Assembly: GCA_002172675.1 (NCBI GenBank)
Contig: NETF01000191.1
Coordinates: 1 to 39,665, forward strand
DNA: 39,665 nt
Reading direction: 5' to 3'
Source: an unicellular cyanobacterium SU3
Lineage (GTDB): Bacteria; Cyanobacteriota; Cyanobacteriia; Cyanobacteriales; Microcystaceae
Both the position numbers and the translations under genes were made by a program. Numbering within the stretch: the first letter of the stretch is position 1; every line of letters starts with the position of its first letter. Of the stretch, positions 1 to 8,470 are shown piece after piece. The notes beneath the pieces were generated by a model. It was not told the DNA's origin, ran no database searches, and worked only from the letters and a program-made list of their open reading frames with translations.

Positions 1-277
1 ACCTATTTAAGCATCAAATCTCCTTAAAAGCAACCTACATAAAGCTTTTACTTATTATTCTCTTGTCTTTATACTTTTAAAAATACGTTTTTATTTTTGT
101 AATTTACATGACAAGTTCGGTAGAACCCGAAAATCTATTGTAGTTGACTTAAACAAGATAAGTTAATCTATATACTTAAGTATCTTAGTAAATATAGTTC
201 CGTAACTTTTCGGTAGTCGAGGATTTTTAAGAATGTATAAAATATATTTATCATCATTTTCTACAGAATAATTTTTT

Positions 278-529
278 ATGGAACTAATAGGAACAATTGC
301 AGCAACTCCTCTTAAAACTATATGGAGTTGGATATCTGAATCAGCTGATCAAATTGCTAGTGAATCCAATATTTTGGCAAAAGGATGGCATCTTTTTGCA
401 ATTTTGTTTATGCTATGTATTCTCGTTTTTGCCTTTGCCTGGTTTATCGTTGTCAAAACGACTCAAATCACCCTTGTTTTTGCTGTAGGAGCTTTATCGA
501 GCACTATGCTGTTAGGCACAGATGGATAG
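278..529 (+). CDS. Small hypothetical membrane protein (83 aa)
   Basis: I do not recognise a family. The protein has an amphipathic start (MELIGTIAATPLKTIWSWIS), a polar stretch, and a strong hydrophobic segment at about residues 38-60 (LFAILFMLCILVFAFAWFIVV), then a second weaker hydrophobic stretch to the C terminus. This predicts one or two membrane spans. The start is ATG at 278 without a convincing Shine-Dalgarno. An overlapping frame (297-488) looks like a shadow. The roughly 277 bases before it are AT-rich and I see nothing else in them. It stands alone, on the same strand as the following toxin-antitoxin pair but more than 100 bp away. Confidence 0.5.
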   Translation: MELIGTIAATPLKTIWSWISESADQIASESNILAKGWHLFAILFMLCILVFAFAWFIVVKTTQITLVFAVGALSSTMLLGTDG

Positions 530-640
530 TAGTCACTAATTTCTCTATTACACAATAACTAATTCTTTAGGTGTGTTGATTTGAATATCTCGCACCTAAT
601 TTGAGTTAGAATTAAAATAAGAATTGTAAGGTAAGAACTT

Positions 641-871
641 ATGCGTTCTATCGAAGAATTAACAAAAGAAATTTTAGCCCTTCCTAGTGTATCTAGAGAA
701 CTTTTAGTAGAAAAATTAGTAGAAAGTCTTGAAGTAGAAAGTGATCCAACTATACAAACAGCTTGGATAACTGAAGCAAAGCAACGACGAGATGAAATTC
801 GCAACGGTATTGTTCAACCCATTTCAGGACAAGAAGCACTAGAGCAAATTAGACAGATGCTAAAACCATGA
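641..871 (+). CDS. Addiction-module antitoxin (TIGR02574-type)
   Basis: This 76-residue acidic protein has the pattern of the 'addiction module component' family, small helical antitoxins encoded directly upstream of RelE/ParE-type toxins. The N-terminal half has the typical LTKEILALPSVSRELLVEKL segment and the C-terminal part has the EAKQRRDEI motif. It would neutralise the downstream toxin by direct binding and probably autorepress the operon. Its stop overlaps the toxin start by 4 bp (ATGA), which implies translational coupling. Length is normal for the family and there is no sign of decay. Family assignment is from sequence pattern only. Confidence 0.8.
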   Translation: MRSIEELTKEILALPSVSRELLVEKLVESLEVESDPTIQTAWITEAKQRRDEIRNGIVQPISGQEALEQIRQMLKP

Positions 872-1158
872 AATATGTTTTTCATCCTGAAGCTCTCACA
901 GAATATGCCCAAGCTGTTGAATATTACCTACAAAAAAATCCTAAAATAGCACAAGCATTTATTGATGCTGTGGAAGAAACAGTTTCTCGAATTCGAGAAA
1001 CTCCGACTCGCTACTCTATTTTTGATGAAGATATTCGCCGATGTATGACACGAAAATTTCCCTATAGTGTCCTTTACACCATTGAGCAAGACTCTATTCT
1101 CATTTTAGCTATTATGCACTTTAGTCGAAAACCTGGGTATTGGAAAAATCGGAAATAA
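868..1158 (+). CDS. RelE/ParE-family toxin
   Basis: This 96-residue basic protein begins YVFHPEALTEYAQAVEYYLQ, the N-terminal strand and helical hairpin of ParE/RelE-fold toxins. It continues with an arginine-containing central part (RIRETPTRYSIF) and the conserved strands FPYSVLYTIEQDSILILAIMH. The C-terminal RKPGYWKNR is typical of this family. RelE relatives cleave mRNA on the ribosome, ParE relatives inhibit gyrase; the sequence alone does not decide which. The ATG overlaps the antitoxin stop. Full length, so the pair is probably functional, unlike the module at 11.6-12.2 kb. Confidence 0.85.
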   Translation: MKYVFHPEALTEYAQAVEYYLQKNPKIAQAFIDAVEETVSRIRETPTRYSIFDEDIRRCMTRKFPYSVLYTIEQDSILILAIMHFSRKPGYWKNRK

Positions 1159-1352
1159 TGCGATCGCCTTAATCTTAACTTTTCAAGTAATTACACCAAG
1201 GTTTCAAAACACTTTAAAAACATTCTGTTAAGGTCTTTTACTGAAAATGCCCTAAGTTTGCGCTCTAAATTTTAAGCTTTATTCCAAAGTGTTCTACAAT
1301 ACAATTTTCATTGCTAGGATAAGGATCTTGAGAATTCTATCGAAAAAATCCT

Positions 1353-1844
1353 ATGAATCAAGCTGTCGTTGCTGTTATGGATGGAACCAAAGCCCGTTTC
1401 TTTACCCTAGAAGAGGCTGAATTTCCCGAATACGAGTCAAGTCCAAATTTAGTAGAACACGAATGTTTAACCAATACGGCTAAAGAAATGGCAGGACGAG
1501 AACTATGGGCCAATACCAAAGGCCGTAACCGAGGTGCGCGTACTCAAGGCCATGGTTATGATGATCATCGTAGTAACCATCTCAGTGAATATGAACGCAA
1601 CTTTGCTAAGGATATTAGTCAGAAAATTACAGACTGTCTTCACGAATGGGACTCTCGTTTTATTCTCTTAGTGGCCGAACCCCAGATGTTAGGATTAGTC
1701 CGTGAGTCTTTATCTCCTAATCTCCCCAAAGGTATTAAACTCGAAGAATTAGCAAAAGACCTTTGTAAACTCAAAACCTCAGAACTCCATGAATATTTAG
1801 CCCACAAAAATTTAGTCCCTGCCCGTAAAGCTGTGGTACTTTAA
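1353..1844 (+). CDS. Host-attachment / baeRF-type protein
   Basis: This 163-residue protein resembles the 'protein required for attachment to host cells' family (Host_attach), which belongs to the bacterial/archaeal eRF1-like (baeRF) superfamily. Signs are the N-terminal VVAVMDGTKARFF strand, the central GRNRGARTQGHGYDDHRSNHL-type loop (written here only as a description of a basic Gly/His-rich loop), and the C-terminal FILLVAEPQMLGLVRESL segment with the acidic AKDLCKLKTSELHEYL helix. Its cellular role in cyanobacteria is unknown; a ribosome-linked role is only suggested by the superfamily. Monocistronic, followed by a strong nested hairpin. Confidence 0.75.
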   Translation: MNQAVVAVMDGTKARFFTLEEAEFPEYESSPNLVEHECLTNTAKEMAGRELWANTKGRNRGARTQGHGYDDHRSNHLSEYERNFAKDISQKITDCLHEWDSRFILLVAEPQMLGLVRESLSPNLPKGIKLEELAKDLCKLKTSELHEYLAHKNLVPARKAVVL

Positions 1845-1852
1845 AAACTTGC

Positions 1853-1926
1853 CCCCACTATAACGGACATCTCACGGGGCGGAACCGCTTCCGCCCCCGT
1901 GTCCTCAACTTTTTGGTGTAGTGGGG
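1853..1926 (+). terminator. Nested hairpin after the host-attachment gene
   Basis: An outer stem CCCCACTA (1853-1860) pairs with TAGTGGGG (1919-1926), GGACA (1865-1869) pairs with TGTCC (1900-1904), and an inner GC-rich stem CACGGGGCGG / CCGCCCCCGTG lies at 1873-1901. A TTTTT run lies just after the inner stems. It could terminate the upstream transcript. The outer stem is unusual for a simple terminator and may mean a small repeat element. Confidence 0.5.
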
Positions 1927-1980
1927 TCTTTTTACAAATCCTTTACAATTAAGAGGTAACTGATCCCTGGTAACTGAGAT

Positions 1981-2775
1981 ATGATGAGCGATCGCTTAAC
2001 TCAAACCTGGCAATGGCAGTCTGCCGAAGGGTTGCCCTATTTAACTTGTTCTCTGCTCAAAGCCTGGCCTCATGGGTTTTTTACTCAACCGTTTTATCCG
2101 AGAACTCCTGACGACTTAAGCAAAATTCTTGATCCTGAAGCCCATAGCTACCGAGTCAAACAAGTTCATGGCAACCGTGTTTTGTCTACCAGTGAAATTA
2201 TAGAAGAGACGACCGAGGATAGTTTTCCCCCGGCTGATGGCATCATTGCTAACCTTGAAAAGCAAGCGATTTGGGTGGCTAGTGCTGATTGTACCCCAGT
2301 GTTAATAGGGGATGAAGTAACGGGCAATATTGCAGCCATTCATGCAGGATGGCGAGGCACGGCTAAACGCATCGTACCCGAAGCGGTCGCACGTTTGCAA
2401 GCTTGGGGAAGTGCGATAGAAAATTTACGTATTGCTATGGGGCCGGCTATCAGTGGAGAAGTGTATCAGGTGTCTGAAGAGGTGGCAGCAGAAGTAGGAG
2501 AGAGTTTGTTTAAAAAAGAGAAAATAGATACTTTAGAGGGCATTTTAAAGCCTTTAGAAAAGATTTCGACCCCCCCCATCCTACCTGATCCCGAACCAGG
2601 AAAAGTGCGTTTAGATGTGCGTCGTATCAATCAATTACAACTCGAACAATTAGGGATTAAAGTTGAACAAATTAGCATCGCTCCTTATTGTACCTATCAA
2701 TCTCCGTCTCATTTCTTTTCCTACCGACGAACCCAAGAAAAAAAGGTGCAGTGGTCAGGAATCTTAAAAAATTAA
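1981..2775 (+). CDS. pgeF: Peptidoglycan editing factor PgeF (YfiH/DUF152)
   Basis: 264 residues, the usual length of the YfiH/PgeF 'multi-copper polyphenol oxidoreductase' family. In E. coli the protein hydrolyses L-Ser wrongly built into UDP-MurNAc precursors; older annotations call it a laccase. The metal-site motifs are visible: VKQVHGN in the N-terminal third, SADCTPVLI in the middle, AAIHAGWRGT directly after it, and the C-terminal APYCTYQSPSHFFSYRR. The start is ambiguous (ATGATG at 1981); a HIP1 octamer overlaps the first codons. It converges with prs, and the two share a palindromic repeat at 2804-2820. Confidence 0.92.
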   Translation: MMSDRLTQTWQWQSAEGLPYLTCSLLKAWPHGFFTQPFYPRTPDDLSKILDPEAHSYRVKQVHGNRVLSTSEIIEETTEDSFPPADGIIANLEKQAIWVASADCTPVLIGDEVTGNIAAIHAGWRGTAKRIVPEAVARLQAWGSAIENLRIAMGPAISGEVYQVSEEVAAEVGESLFKKEKIDTLEGILKPLEKISTPPILPDPEPGKVRLDVRRINQLQLEQLGIKVEQISIAPYCTYQSPSHFFSYRRTQEKKVQWSGILKN

Positions 2776-2803
2776 TAATGAATAATTGATTGAAAAATAG
2801 TAA

Positions 2804-2820
2804 GGTGGGCATTGCCCACC
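2804..2820. repeat. Palindromic repeat GGTGGGCATTGCCCACC
   Basis: A 17-bp palindrome between the convergent pgeF and prs genes. A reverse-complement copy with matching flanks (AAGGTGGGC...CCCACCCTAC) lies at 10623-10639, so it is a dispersed repeat. It may also act as a bidirectional transcription barrier. Confidence 0.7.
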
Positions 2821-2841
2821 CTACTGATATTAAGATAAAAA

Positions 2842-3834
2842 TTAACGGAACATACTACTAACGGAAGTATCCTCATGAATGCGCCAAATAGCTTCCCCTA
2901 AAAGATTTGCTACAGACAACACAGTTAATTGTTCAAAACGATGTTCTTGAGGAATAGGGATAGTGTTAGTAACAATGACCTCTTCTAATACCCCACTAGA
3001 TAAACGAGAAACCGCAGGACCTGAAAACACCGCATGGGTAGCACAAGCATAAACTTGTCTAGCACCTTCTTCGCGGAGTAATTTCGCCCCTTCAGTGATG
3101 GTTCCGGCTGTATCAATCATATCGTCCACTAAAACAGCCGTTTTGCCCTTAACATCCCCAATGACATTCATGACTTCGGCCACATTATGGGACTGACGAC
3201 GTTTATCGATGATGGCTAAAGGTGCATCATCTAATTTTTTAGCAAATGCTCTTGCCCTAGCAACCCCTCCCACATCTGGAGAAACAATGACAATATCAGA
3301 GAGATCTTTAGTGGCAAAATAATCGAGTAAAACTGGTGTACTGTAAATATGATCAAAAGGAATATCAAAATAACCTTGTATTTGGGCTGAATGTAAATCC
3401 ATAGCCAACACCCGATGGGCCCCTGCTTCTACAATTAAATTAGCGACTAATTTAGCGGTAATGGATTCACGGCCCGCCGTTTTGCGATCAGCCCTAGCAT
3501 AACCATAATAGGGAATAACGGCAGTAATTTGCCTAGCTGATGCTCTGCGACAAGCATCAATCATAATCAATAATTCCATAAAATGGTCATTGACGGGGTT
3601 ACAACAGGGTTGGATTAAATAAACATCACACCCTCGTATTGATTCTTGAATTTGGATATATAATTCACCGTCAGCGAATCGTTTACGAATCATCGGCCCG
3701 ATGTCCATCCCTAAATAACGGGCGACTTCTTGGGCTAATGCGATATTAGACGATCCACAAAACAGACTCAGACGGTTATTATCTGACAATGAAGACACTG
3801 CCAGATGTGGCATTAATGTTGGAGTATGACTCAC
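2842..3834 (-). CDS. prs: Ribose-phosphate pyrophosphokinase
   Basis: Makes PRPP from ribose 5-phosphate and ATP, feeding nucleotide, His and Trp synthesis. The 330-residue protein has the family's flexible ATP loop (YARADRKTAGRESITAKLVAN region), the phosphate-binding PDVGGVARA segment, and the PRPP-binding signature AVLVDDMIDTAGTI. The N-terminal extension before RLSLFCGSSN is usual in cyanobacteria. The start is ATG at 3834. Its 5' side is unusual: a group II intron in the same orientation ends 68 bp upstream, so the gene's original promoter has been separated from it or is now upstream of an intron-containing leader. Confidence 0.97.
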   Translation of the reverse strand: MSHTPTLMPHLAVSSLSDNNRLSLFCGSSNIALAQEVARYLGMDIGPMIRKRFADGELYIQIQESIRGCDVYLIQPCCNPVNDHFMELLIMIDACRRASARQITAVIPYYGYARADRKTAGRESITAKLVANLIVEAGAHRVLAMDLHSAQIQGYFDIPFDHIYSTPVLLDYFATKDLSDIVIVSPDVGGVARARAFAKKLDDAPLAIIDKRRQSHNVAEVMNVIGDVKGKTAVLVDDMIDTAGTITEGAKLLREEGARQVYACATHAVFSGPAVSRLSSGVLEEVIVTNTIPIPQEHRFEQLTVLSVANLLGEAIWRIHEDTSVSSMFR

Positions 3835-3908
3835 AGCAGACTCTTGACCCTTAACTCATAGCAATTCTATCATCTCAGGTTTTTGATTGTCTGATCAGAT
3901 TTGTTAAA

Positions 3909-5819
3909 CTAAGCCAGGCTGTCACCAGCCCGACTCGTCTTCAAAACCGTGCTTGCGACTTTCACCGCACACGGCTCCTCTGTTAATAGGCTCTTGTTAT
4001 GAGTACCATTAACCAGTGAAGGTGAGCCGTTATTCCATTCCCATTTCCCTGAGAAAAAATGAGATTTGAATTCTTTTTGGATTTTATTCCAGGTTTTTAG
4101 GCTTTTGTAGGCATTAATATCCTGTAAGTCCTTCTTGGTTTTTATGTCATGGCAATGAATATGTAGTGCCTGGAGATTGTCGGTTTGATTGTTACCTCCT
4201 GCTTTGAGGGGTATTATATGGTCGATTTCGATTTTGTCTCCAGGTCTGAAGGTTAATCCGCAATGGTTACATTTGCCTCCTTGCTTTTTGAGCTTGGATG
4301 CGGTTGTTTTTTTCATTTCTGGATGTTTACCCATTCTTGTAGCCCAGTAGTTAGTGTTTCCATCGTATGGGCTTGATTTGCCTTTTACTTTGATGTGCTT
4401 CACTATTTTTGTTTGGCTGTGTTTGGGAAGGATATATTCTTTTCCTTTTTCTTTACATCCGAAATTCCATCTACTTAATTCCTTAGATTGCCAGTATTTA
4501 TTTATCACCCAGTATTTAGCTTTGTTAGAGTGTCTTTTTAACGCCCACCTGTAGAGCTTCAACCATAGTAAATAGTCGAGTTTTGAAAAGGTTTTTGAAC
4601 TACATCCAGTTTTATAGTAGTTTGTCCATCCCCTTATAATTGGTATTAATTGTGTTATTAATGCCCTCTGAGGTGATGCTTTGTGTTTATCTACTATTTT
4701 TGCTAGTTTTTTGTAGTATTCGTTTATCTTTTCTTTGCTCGGTTCGGTGATTGTTTTGAACCCCAGTTTTTCTCCATGAGTATTTTTTCCAGAATGATTT
4801 TTTCCTATTTTGTATTGTCTGATGTGGAACCCTAAGAAATTCAACCCTGGTTTCTTTCCTTTATATTCTTCTAAGGTATGTAGTATTTTGGTTTTTTCTT
4901 GGTTTAATTTCAGACCTATGGGATTTAACCAGTCCTGTATTATTTCCTGACAGGTTTCAATTACGTTCAGGTTTTCGTGAATTATAATAAAGTCGTCTGC
5001 GTATCTTATAAGGGAGATGGATCTTATATTTTCCTTCTTTGTCCCTTTCCATGTGGCAGCATACTTTTTAATCCTTTCTTCCATCCCGTGTAGAGCTATG
5101 TTGGCTAATAATGGTGAGCAAATGCCACCTTGAGGGGTTCCTTCTTCTGGAAATATGGTTTTTCCCTGATCTAGAATACCTGCTTTTAGCCATGCTCTTA
5201 TTTGTCTCCTTAGTGTCGGGAATGTATTTATTTTCTCAAGGAGTTTTGAGTGATTTATGCGGTCAAAGCATTTACTTATGTCAGCATCTAGAACATATTT
5301 TGCCTTATATCTGATTTGATTAAAAATCGCCTCAACTGCATCGTGACAGCATCTTCCAGGTCTGAATCCATAAGAATTTTCTTCAAACCTTGCTTCCCAT
5401 TCGGGTTCTAATGCTGATTTGACTAGGGCTTGTTTTGCTCTATCTTGCATGACTGGTATTCCCAAGGGTCTTTGTTTACCGTTAGCTTTAGGTATCCAGA
5501 CTCTGCGAACAGGTTTGGCTTTGTTCCCTAGCTTTAGGTTTTGGGCTAAATTCAACCTTTGTTTTGGTGTCAATGATTTGACTCCATCGATTCCGGCTGT
5601 CTTCTTACCTTTATTTTCCTGGGATATTTTTCTGACCGCTAATAACTTGGCGTAGTAGGAGTTCAGGAGTGTTTTTTGTAGTTTCCTAACCTTCTTAATA
5701 TCACCATTGACGCTGGCTTGATAGATTCGTTTTTGAAGTTTGAACACAGCTTTTTCGACTTTACGCCAATTTATCTGGTTCCATTCCACCGTATTTGATT
5801 TCAAATCAGTCTTAGACAT
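3909..5819 (-). CDS. ltrA: Group II intron reverse transcriptase/maturase with HNH endonuclease
   Basis: The 636-residue intron-encoded protein has RT blocks from about residue 70 (ending with the catalytic YADDF at 273-277 and EGTPQGG at 226-232), a maturase X domain around residues 390-450 (GWTNYYKTGCSSKTFSKLD), and a C-terminal HNH endonuclease at about 517-562 (CNHCG, EIDHIIPL, NLQALHIHCH). It would splice the intron RNA and support retrohoming by target-primed reverse transcription. The frame runs on beyond the HNH through domain V (residues about 613-625 translate domain V) and stops within domain VI. The last 25 or so residues are therefore ribozyme sequence read as protein. Confidence 0.95.
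   Translation of the reverse strand: MSKTDLKSNTVEWNQINWRKVEKAVFKLQKRIYQASVNGDIKKVRKLQKTLLNSYYAKLLAVRKISQENKGKKTAGIDGVKSLTPKQRLNLAQNLKLGNKAKPVRRVWIPKANGKQRPLGIPVMQDRAKQALVKSALEPEWEARFEENSYGFRPGRCCHDAVEAIFNQIRYKAKYVLDADISKCFDRINHSKLLEKINTFPTLRRQIRAWLKAGILDQGKTIFPEEGTPQGGICSPLLANIALHGMEERIKKYAATWKGTKKENIRSISLIRYADDFIIIHENLNVIETCQEIIQDWLNPIGLKLNQEKTKILHTLEEYKGKKPGLNFLGFHIRQYKIGKNHSGKNTHGEKLGFKTITEPSKEKINEYYKKLAKIVDKHKASPQRALITQLIPIIRGWTNYYKTGCSSKTFSKLDYLLWLKLYRWALKRHSNKAKYWVINKYWQSKELSRWNFGCKEKGKEYILPKHSQTKIVKHIKVKGKSSPYDGNTNYWATRMGKHPEMKKTTASKLKKQGGKCNHCGLTFRPGDKIEIDHIIPLKAGGNNQTDNLQALHIHCHDIKTKKDLQDINAYKSLKTWNKIQKEFKSHFFSGKWEWNNGSPSLVNGTHNKSLLTEEPCAVKVASTVLKTSRAGDSLA
3944..3977 (-). ncRNA. Domain V of group II intron 1
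   Basis: This 34-nt hairpin on the minus strand starts GAGCCGTGTG and ends GCACGGTTT. The catalytic-triad-bearing lower stem, GAAA tetraloop-like tip (GTGAAAGTC) and bulge are recognisable. It is the most conserved part of the ribozyme and fixes the intron's orientation. Confidence 0.9.
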
Positions 5820-6102
5820 ATTAGCCTCTACTAACTCAGCTATCTTCCTATAAACAGTCAGTACGTCAGCTTATCCTTGGCATTACCCTTCTGTTACCTT
5901 TGTTTCGGTAAAGCGATACTCGTCATTTCGAGTTAAGGCATTTGCTTCTTACTGAATCCTACTCCCCCTATGACCTCCATTTTTTAGGAGATTTTGCATC
6001 TTGGTTGATTACTCAGAAGTTTTCGACCATTTTCTGAGAGTCATAGGGGGGTTTCCCCGTTCCGAATATCCGTTGATATGAATCGTTAGGATGTGTCTAT
6101 TC

Positions 6103-6337
6103 ACCGAGAGGCAATTAGTGTTGTATTACTTGCAGTGATATCAAGTAACAATTTTATTTTCCTCTGTTGACTTTTGTCTGTAGCCTGATCAGTCTATTTG
6201 GCTACTTTTAAATAACGATGATTTGACTTTTAACCTGTCTACCGAGTGCTATTAGTGTTGTGTCTCTTCTGAACTAATAAAGAGATAATATTATGCACTT
6301 TTACTTTTTTGTGTAGCTTTTCAGTCTATTTAGCTAC
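6103..6337 (-). repeat. Imperfect tandem duplication in domain I of intron 1
   Basis: Two related copies, about 6103-6205 and 6241-6337, are offset by 132-138 bp. On the plus strand both run ACCGAG, then ATTAGTGTTGT, then GTAGC, then CAGTCTATTTxGCTAC. The closing stem is GTAGCC/GGCTAC in one copy and GTAGCT/AGCTAC in the other, which is a compensatory base-pair change. Confidence 0.8.
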
Positions 6338-6838
6338 TCCGAAGTCACGATAGTTTTGGTACTTTGGGCAATAACGCTCTATCCATAGATTCTTGCTTGA
6401 GGTTAACCGAATTAGACTTTCCGTTAATACCCCTTTTAACCCTGCTTTGTGGATTGATGACCAGTCGCTACCACAAGGGTTATGCTTTTACTCCCAACAC
6501 CGAGAGAGGAGGGCTTGAGATTTTAAGGTTTTGTTATTATTTACCACCTATTTTATTTGTGCTATGACCTTTCAATAGGCATTCTCACCTCCACGGGTAT
6601 TCAGTTATCATGGTTCCAATAAATCAGTTCCATGCTAGTCCCACCAAGGCTTTTAGCCTTGTTTTGGACTAAACGGGTCGCACATCACTATTTTAATCAT
6701 ACCGACATTGAGATTAAAACAGCGAAATTACACAGAAATTTAGGCTTTCCCACCAAATAAATAGGCTGATAATAGTCTTAACTGAAACTTAATGATTAAC
6801 CGCATTCTAGAAAATCATGTTATTGTAATAAGGTATGT

Positions 6839-6911
6839 GGACACGTAGCTCAGTGGATAGAGCACCAGGTTCCGGTCCTGGGTGTCGGGGGTTCAAATCC
6901 CTCCGTGTTCG
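6839..6911 (+). tRNA. tRNA-Arg (anticodon CCG)
   Basis: A complete 73-nt cloverleaf: acceptor stem GGACACG/CGTGTTC with discriminator G, D arm GCTC...GAGC, anticodon stem CCAGG/CCTGG with loop TTCCGGT (anticodon CCG, decoding CGG), and T arm GGGGG-TTCAAAT-CCCTC. CCA is not encoded. Group II intron 1 starts about 155 bp upstream on the other strand. Confidence 0.97.
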
Positions 6912-7247
6912 TTAGCTTTAAAACCTGACTGTATAAAGGTTAGATAATGCCTTACTACTCATCAGGGATTTACTTTACTCAGTAGTTACTCGATTGTAGC
7001 TTATCTGACAGAGATAATTTAGTAACGTTACGAAATAATTATAAAGTCACTACATACAGGAATCAGAGTTTAGTAACGTTACTTTTTACGTCATTTTTTT
7101 AGCCGTTTTTCGCTTTTTTCTTTTACTTTGATTTTCGGAGAGTGACAGAAGAGGGATATCATGAATATAAACATAATAAAAGGCATAATATTATTATGCC
7201 CCTACAGTATGATAAAAAATGTAAGGTGAAAAATTTACACCCGAAAA
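6912..7247. other. Intergenic stretch with two GTAACGTTAC palindromes and an AT-rich repeat
   Basis: No gene seen. It holds two copies of TTTAGTAACGTTAC, whose palindromic cores are at 7022-7031 and 7073-7082, and a palindrome GGCATAATATTATTATGCC at 7182-7200. The latter resembles a piece of the element at 19836-19856. The downstream part lies just past the hemE stop. Confidence 0.6.
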
Positions 7248-8312
7248 TTAAACAGAAACAGTTAATAACTGATCCACTTGCTTCGCGGTTTCAAAGAAGC
7301 AACGAACATTATCTTCAGGCGTTCCCACTAAAACACCGTGACCTAAGTTTAAAATATGGCCACCTCTTCCTGCTTTGCGTACTGTGTCGAGAATACGCGC
7401 TTTAATGAAGTCTTGGGACCCGAATAAGACACCGGGATCAATATTACCCTGTACCTTCATCTCTCTCCCTAAACGCTGTCTTCCTTCAGCCATATCCACG
7501 GTCCAGTCAAGACTAACAATATCTACCCCAGACTGTCCCATTCTCTCTAAAACGCCAGCACTACCACTAATATACAGAATTAACGGAGTATTGGGATGGG
7601 TTTCTTTAACCTGACGCACTACCTGTTGTTGATAGGGTAAGGCGAAGGTTTCATAATCTTGGGGACTGAGTTGACCGGCCCAGGAGTCAAACAATTGTAC
7701 CACTTGTGCGCCACAATCGATCTGATATCTAACATAAACAGCGATCGCATCGGCTATTTTGCTCAAGAAACTATGGAGGATCTCAGGTTGAGAAAACGCC
7801 ATATTCTTGATGATAGCGTAGTTTTTAGAGCTTTTCCCTTCAATAGCATAAGCAGCCAAAGTCCAGGGTGATCCCACAAATCCTAACACAGTGGACTGAT
7901 TACCCACTTCTTGACGTAAACTTTGTAAGATAGTTTTGATGAAGGGTAAAGATTCTTCTGGATCAAGAGGACGTAAGTTATCTACTTGCTCTTTAGTGCG
8001 AATAGGTGGATCAATAACAGGCCCTTTGCTTTCGACAATATCGAAAGGTATACCCATTCCAGGTAAAGGGGTTAAAATATCAGAGAACATGATGACCCCA
8101 TCCGGTTGAAACGCTCGCCAAGGTTGCAGAGATATTTCGATGGCAAGGTCAGGATTTTCGGATCTTTCACGAAAACTGGGGTATTTTTCTCTTAAATCCC
8201 GATATACTTTCATATAGCGTCCAGCTTGTCTCATCATCCAAACAGGTGGACGATCTAAGATTTCTCCTCGTGCAGCACGAAGAAGATAGGGTGTATCGTT
8301 AGCTCCTGTCAT
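7248..8312 (-). CDS. hemE: Uroporphyrinogen decarboxylase
   Basis: Decarboxylates the four acetate side chains of uroporphyrinogen III to give coproporphyrinogen III, the shared step to heme and chlorophyll. 354 residues, normal length. The family's N-terminal signature ([20 protein letters not shown]) and second signature ([15 protein letters not shown]) are present, as is the C-terminal [19 protein letters not shown] with the conserved His. The start is ATG at 8312. It is the third gene of a minus-strand run after the TIR-GUN4 and Rpn proteins. The gap of about 158 bp to the Rpn gene suggests its own promoter. Confidence 0.97.
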   Translation of the reverse strand: MTGANDTPYLLRAARGEILDRPPVWMMRQAGRYMKVYRDLREKYPSFRERSENPDLAIEISLQPWRAFQPDGVIMFSDILTPLPGMGIPFDIVESKGPVIDPPIRTKEQVDNLRPLDPEESLPFIKTILQSLRQEVGNQSTVLGFVGSPWTLAAYAIEGKSSKNYAIIKNMAFSQPEILHSFLSKIADAIAVYVRYQIDCGAQVVQLFDSWAGQLSPQDYETFALPYQQQVVRQVKETHPNTPLILYISGSAGVLERMGQSGVDIVSLDWTVDMAEGRQRLGREMKVQGNIDPGVLFGSQDFIKARILDTVRKAGRGGHILNLGHGVLVGTPEDNVRCFFETAKQVDQLLTVSV

Positions 8313-8404
8313 TATGGCTTTCCCCAGTAATAAGCGTGCATTGTTCAGCCTATCATTAGGGGCGGCCTGTGTTATAGCATTTGTAACGAATGTTTATTAA
8401 CTGG

Positions 8405-8439
8405 AGTTCGGGGTTCGGGATTCGGGGTTCGGAGTTCAG
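8405..8439. repeat. Heptanucleotide tandem repeat (5 x RRTTCGG)
   Basis: Five consecutive 7-bp units: AGTTCGG, GGTTCGG, GATTCGG, GGTTCGG, AGTTCAG. This matches the short tandemly repeated repetitive (STRR) sequences typical of cyanobacterial intergenic regions. It lies between hemE and the Rpn gene. Confidence 0.8.
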
Positions 8440-8470
8440 AGTGAGAATATTAATTCATTCTAATCGCTTA

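Larger units (their letters stand above)
3903..6683 (-). mobile_element. Group II intron 1 (upstream of prs), full length
   Basis: The 5' end is the classic GTGCGACCC boundary (minus strand, from 6683). Domain V is a clear 34-nt hairpin at 3944-3977 (minus strand GAGCCGTGTGCGG...CACGGTTT). Domain VI follows and the intron ends in AC near 3903. The roughly 2.78-kb element contains domain I-III ribozyme sequence (5820-6683) and one RT-maturase-HNH protein. Exon junction, inferred: ...ATAGTGAT | AAATCTGA... The insertion lies in the intergenic region between tRNA-Arg and prs. It looks intact and potentially mobile. Domain I holds an imperfect tandem duplication, listed separately. Confidence 0.88.

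Noticed and set aside
1161-1168. GCGATCGC octamers as regulatory sites.
   Set aside because: They occur inside and between many genes across the window and are the HIP1 repeat common in cyanobacteria.
6364-6567. Small protein on the plus strand.
   Set aside because: It lies antisense in the ribozyme part of intron 1, has no homologous features and is explained by RNA structure.
8405-8439. Short CRISPR or origin iterons.
   Set aside because: Seven-bp head-to-tail units without spacers are typical cyanobacterial STRR; no replication protein is near.
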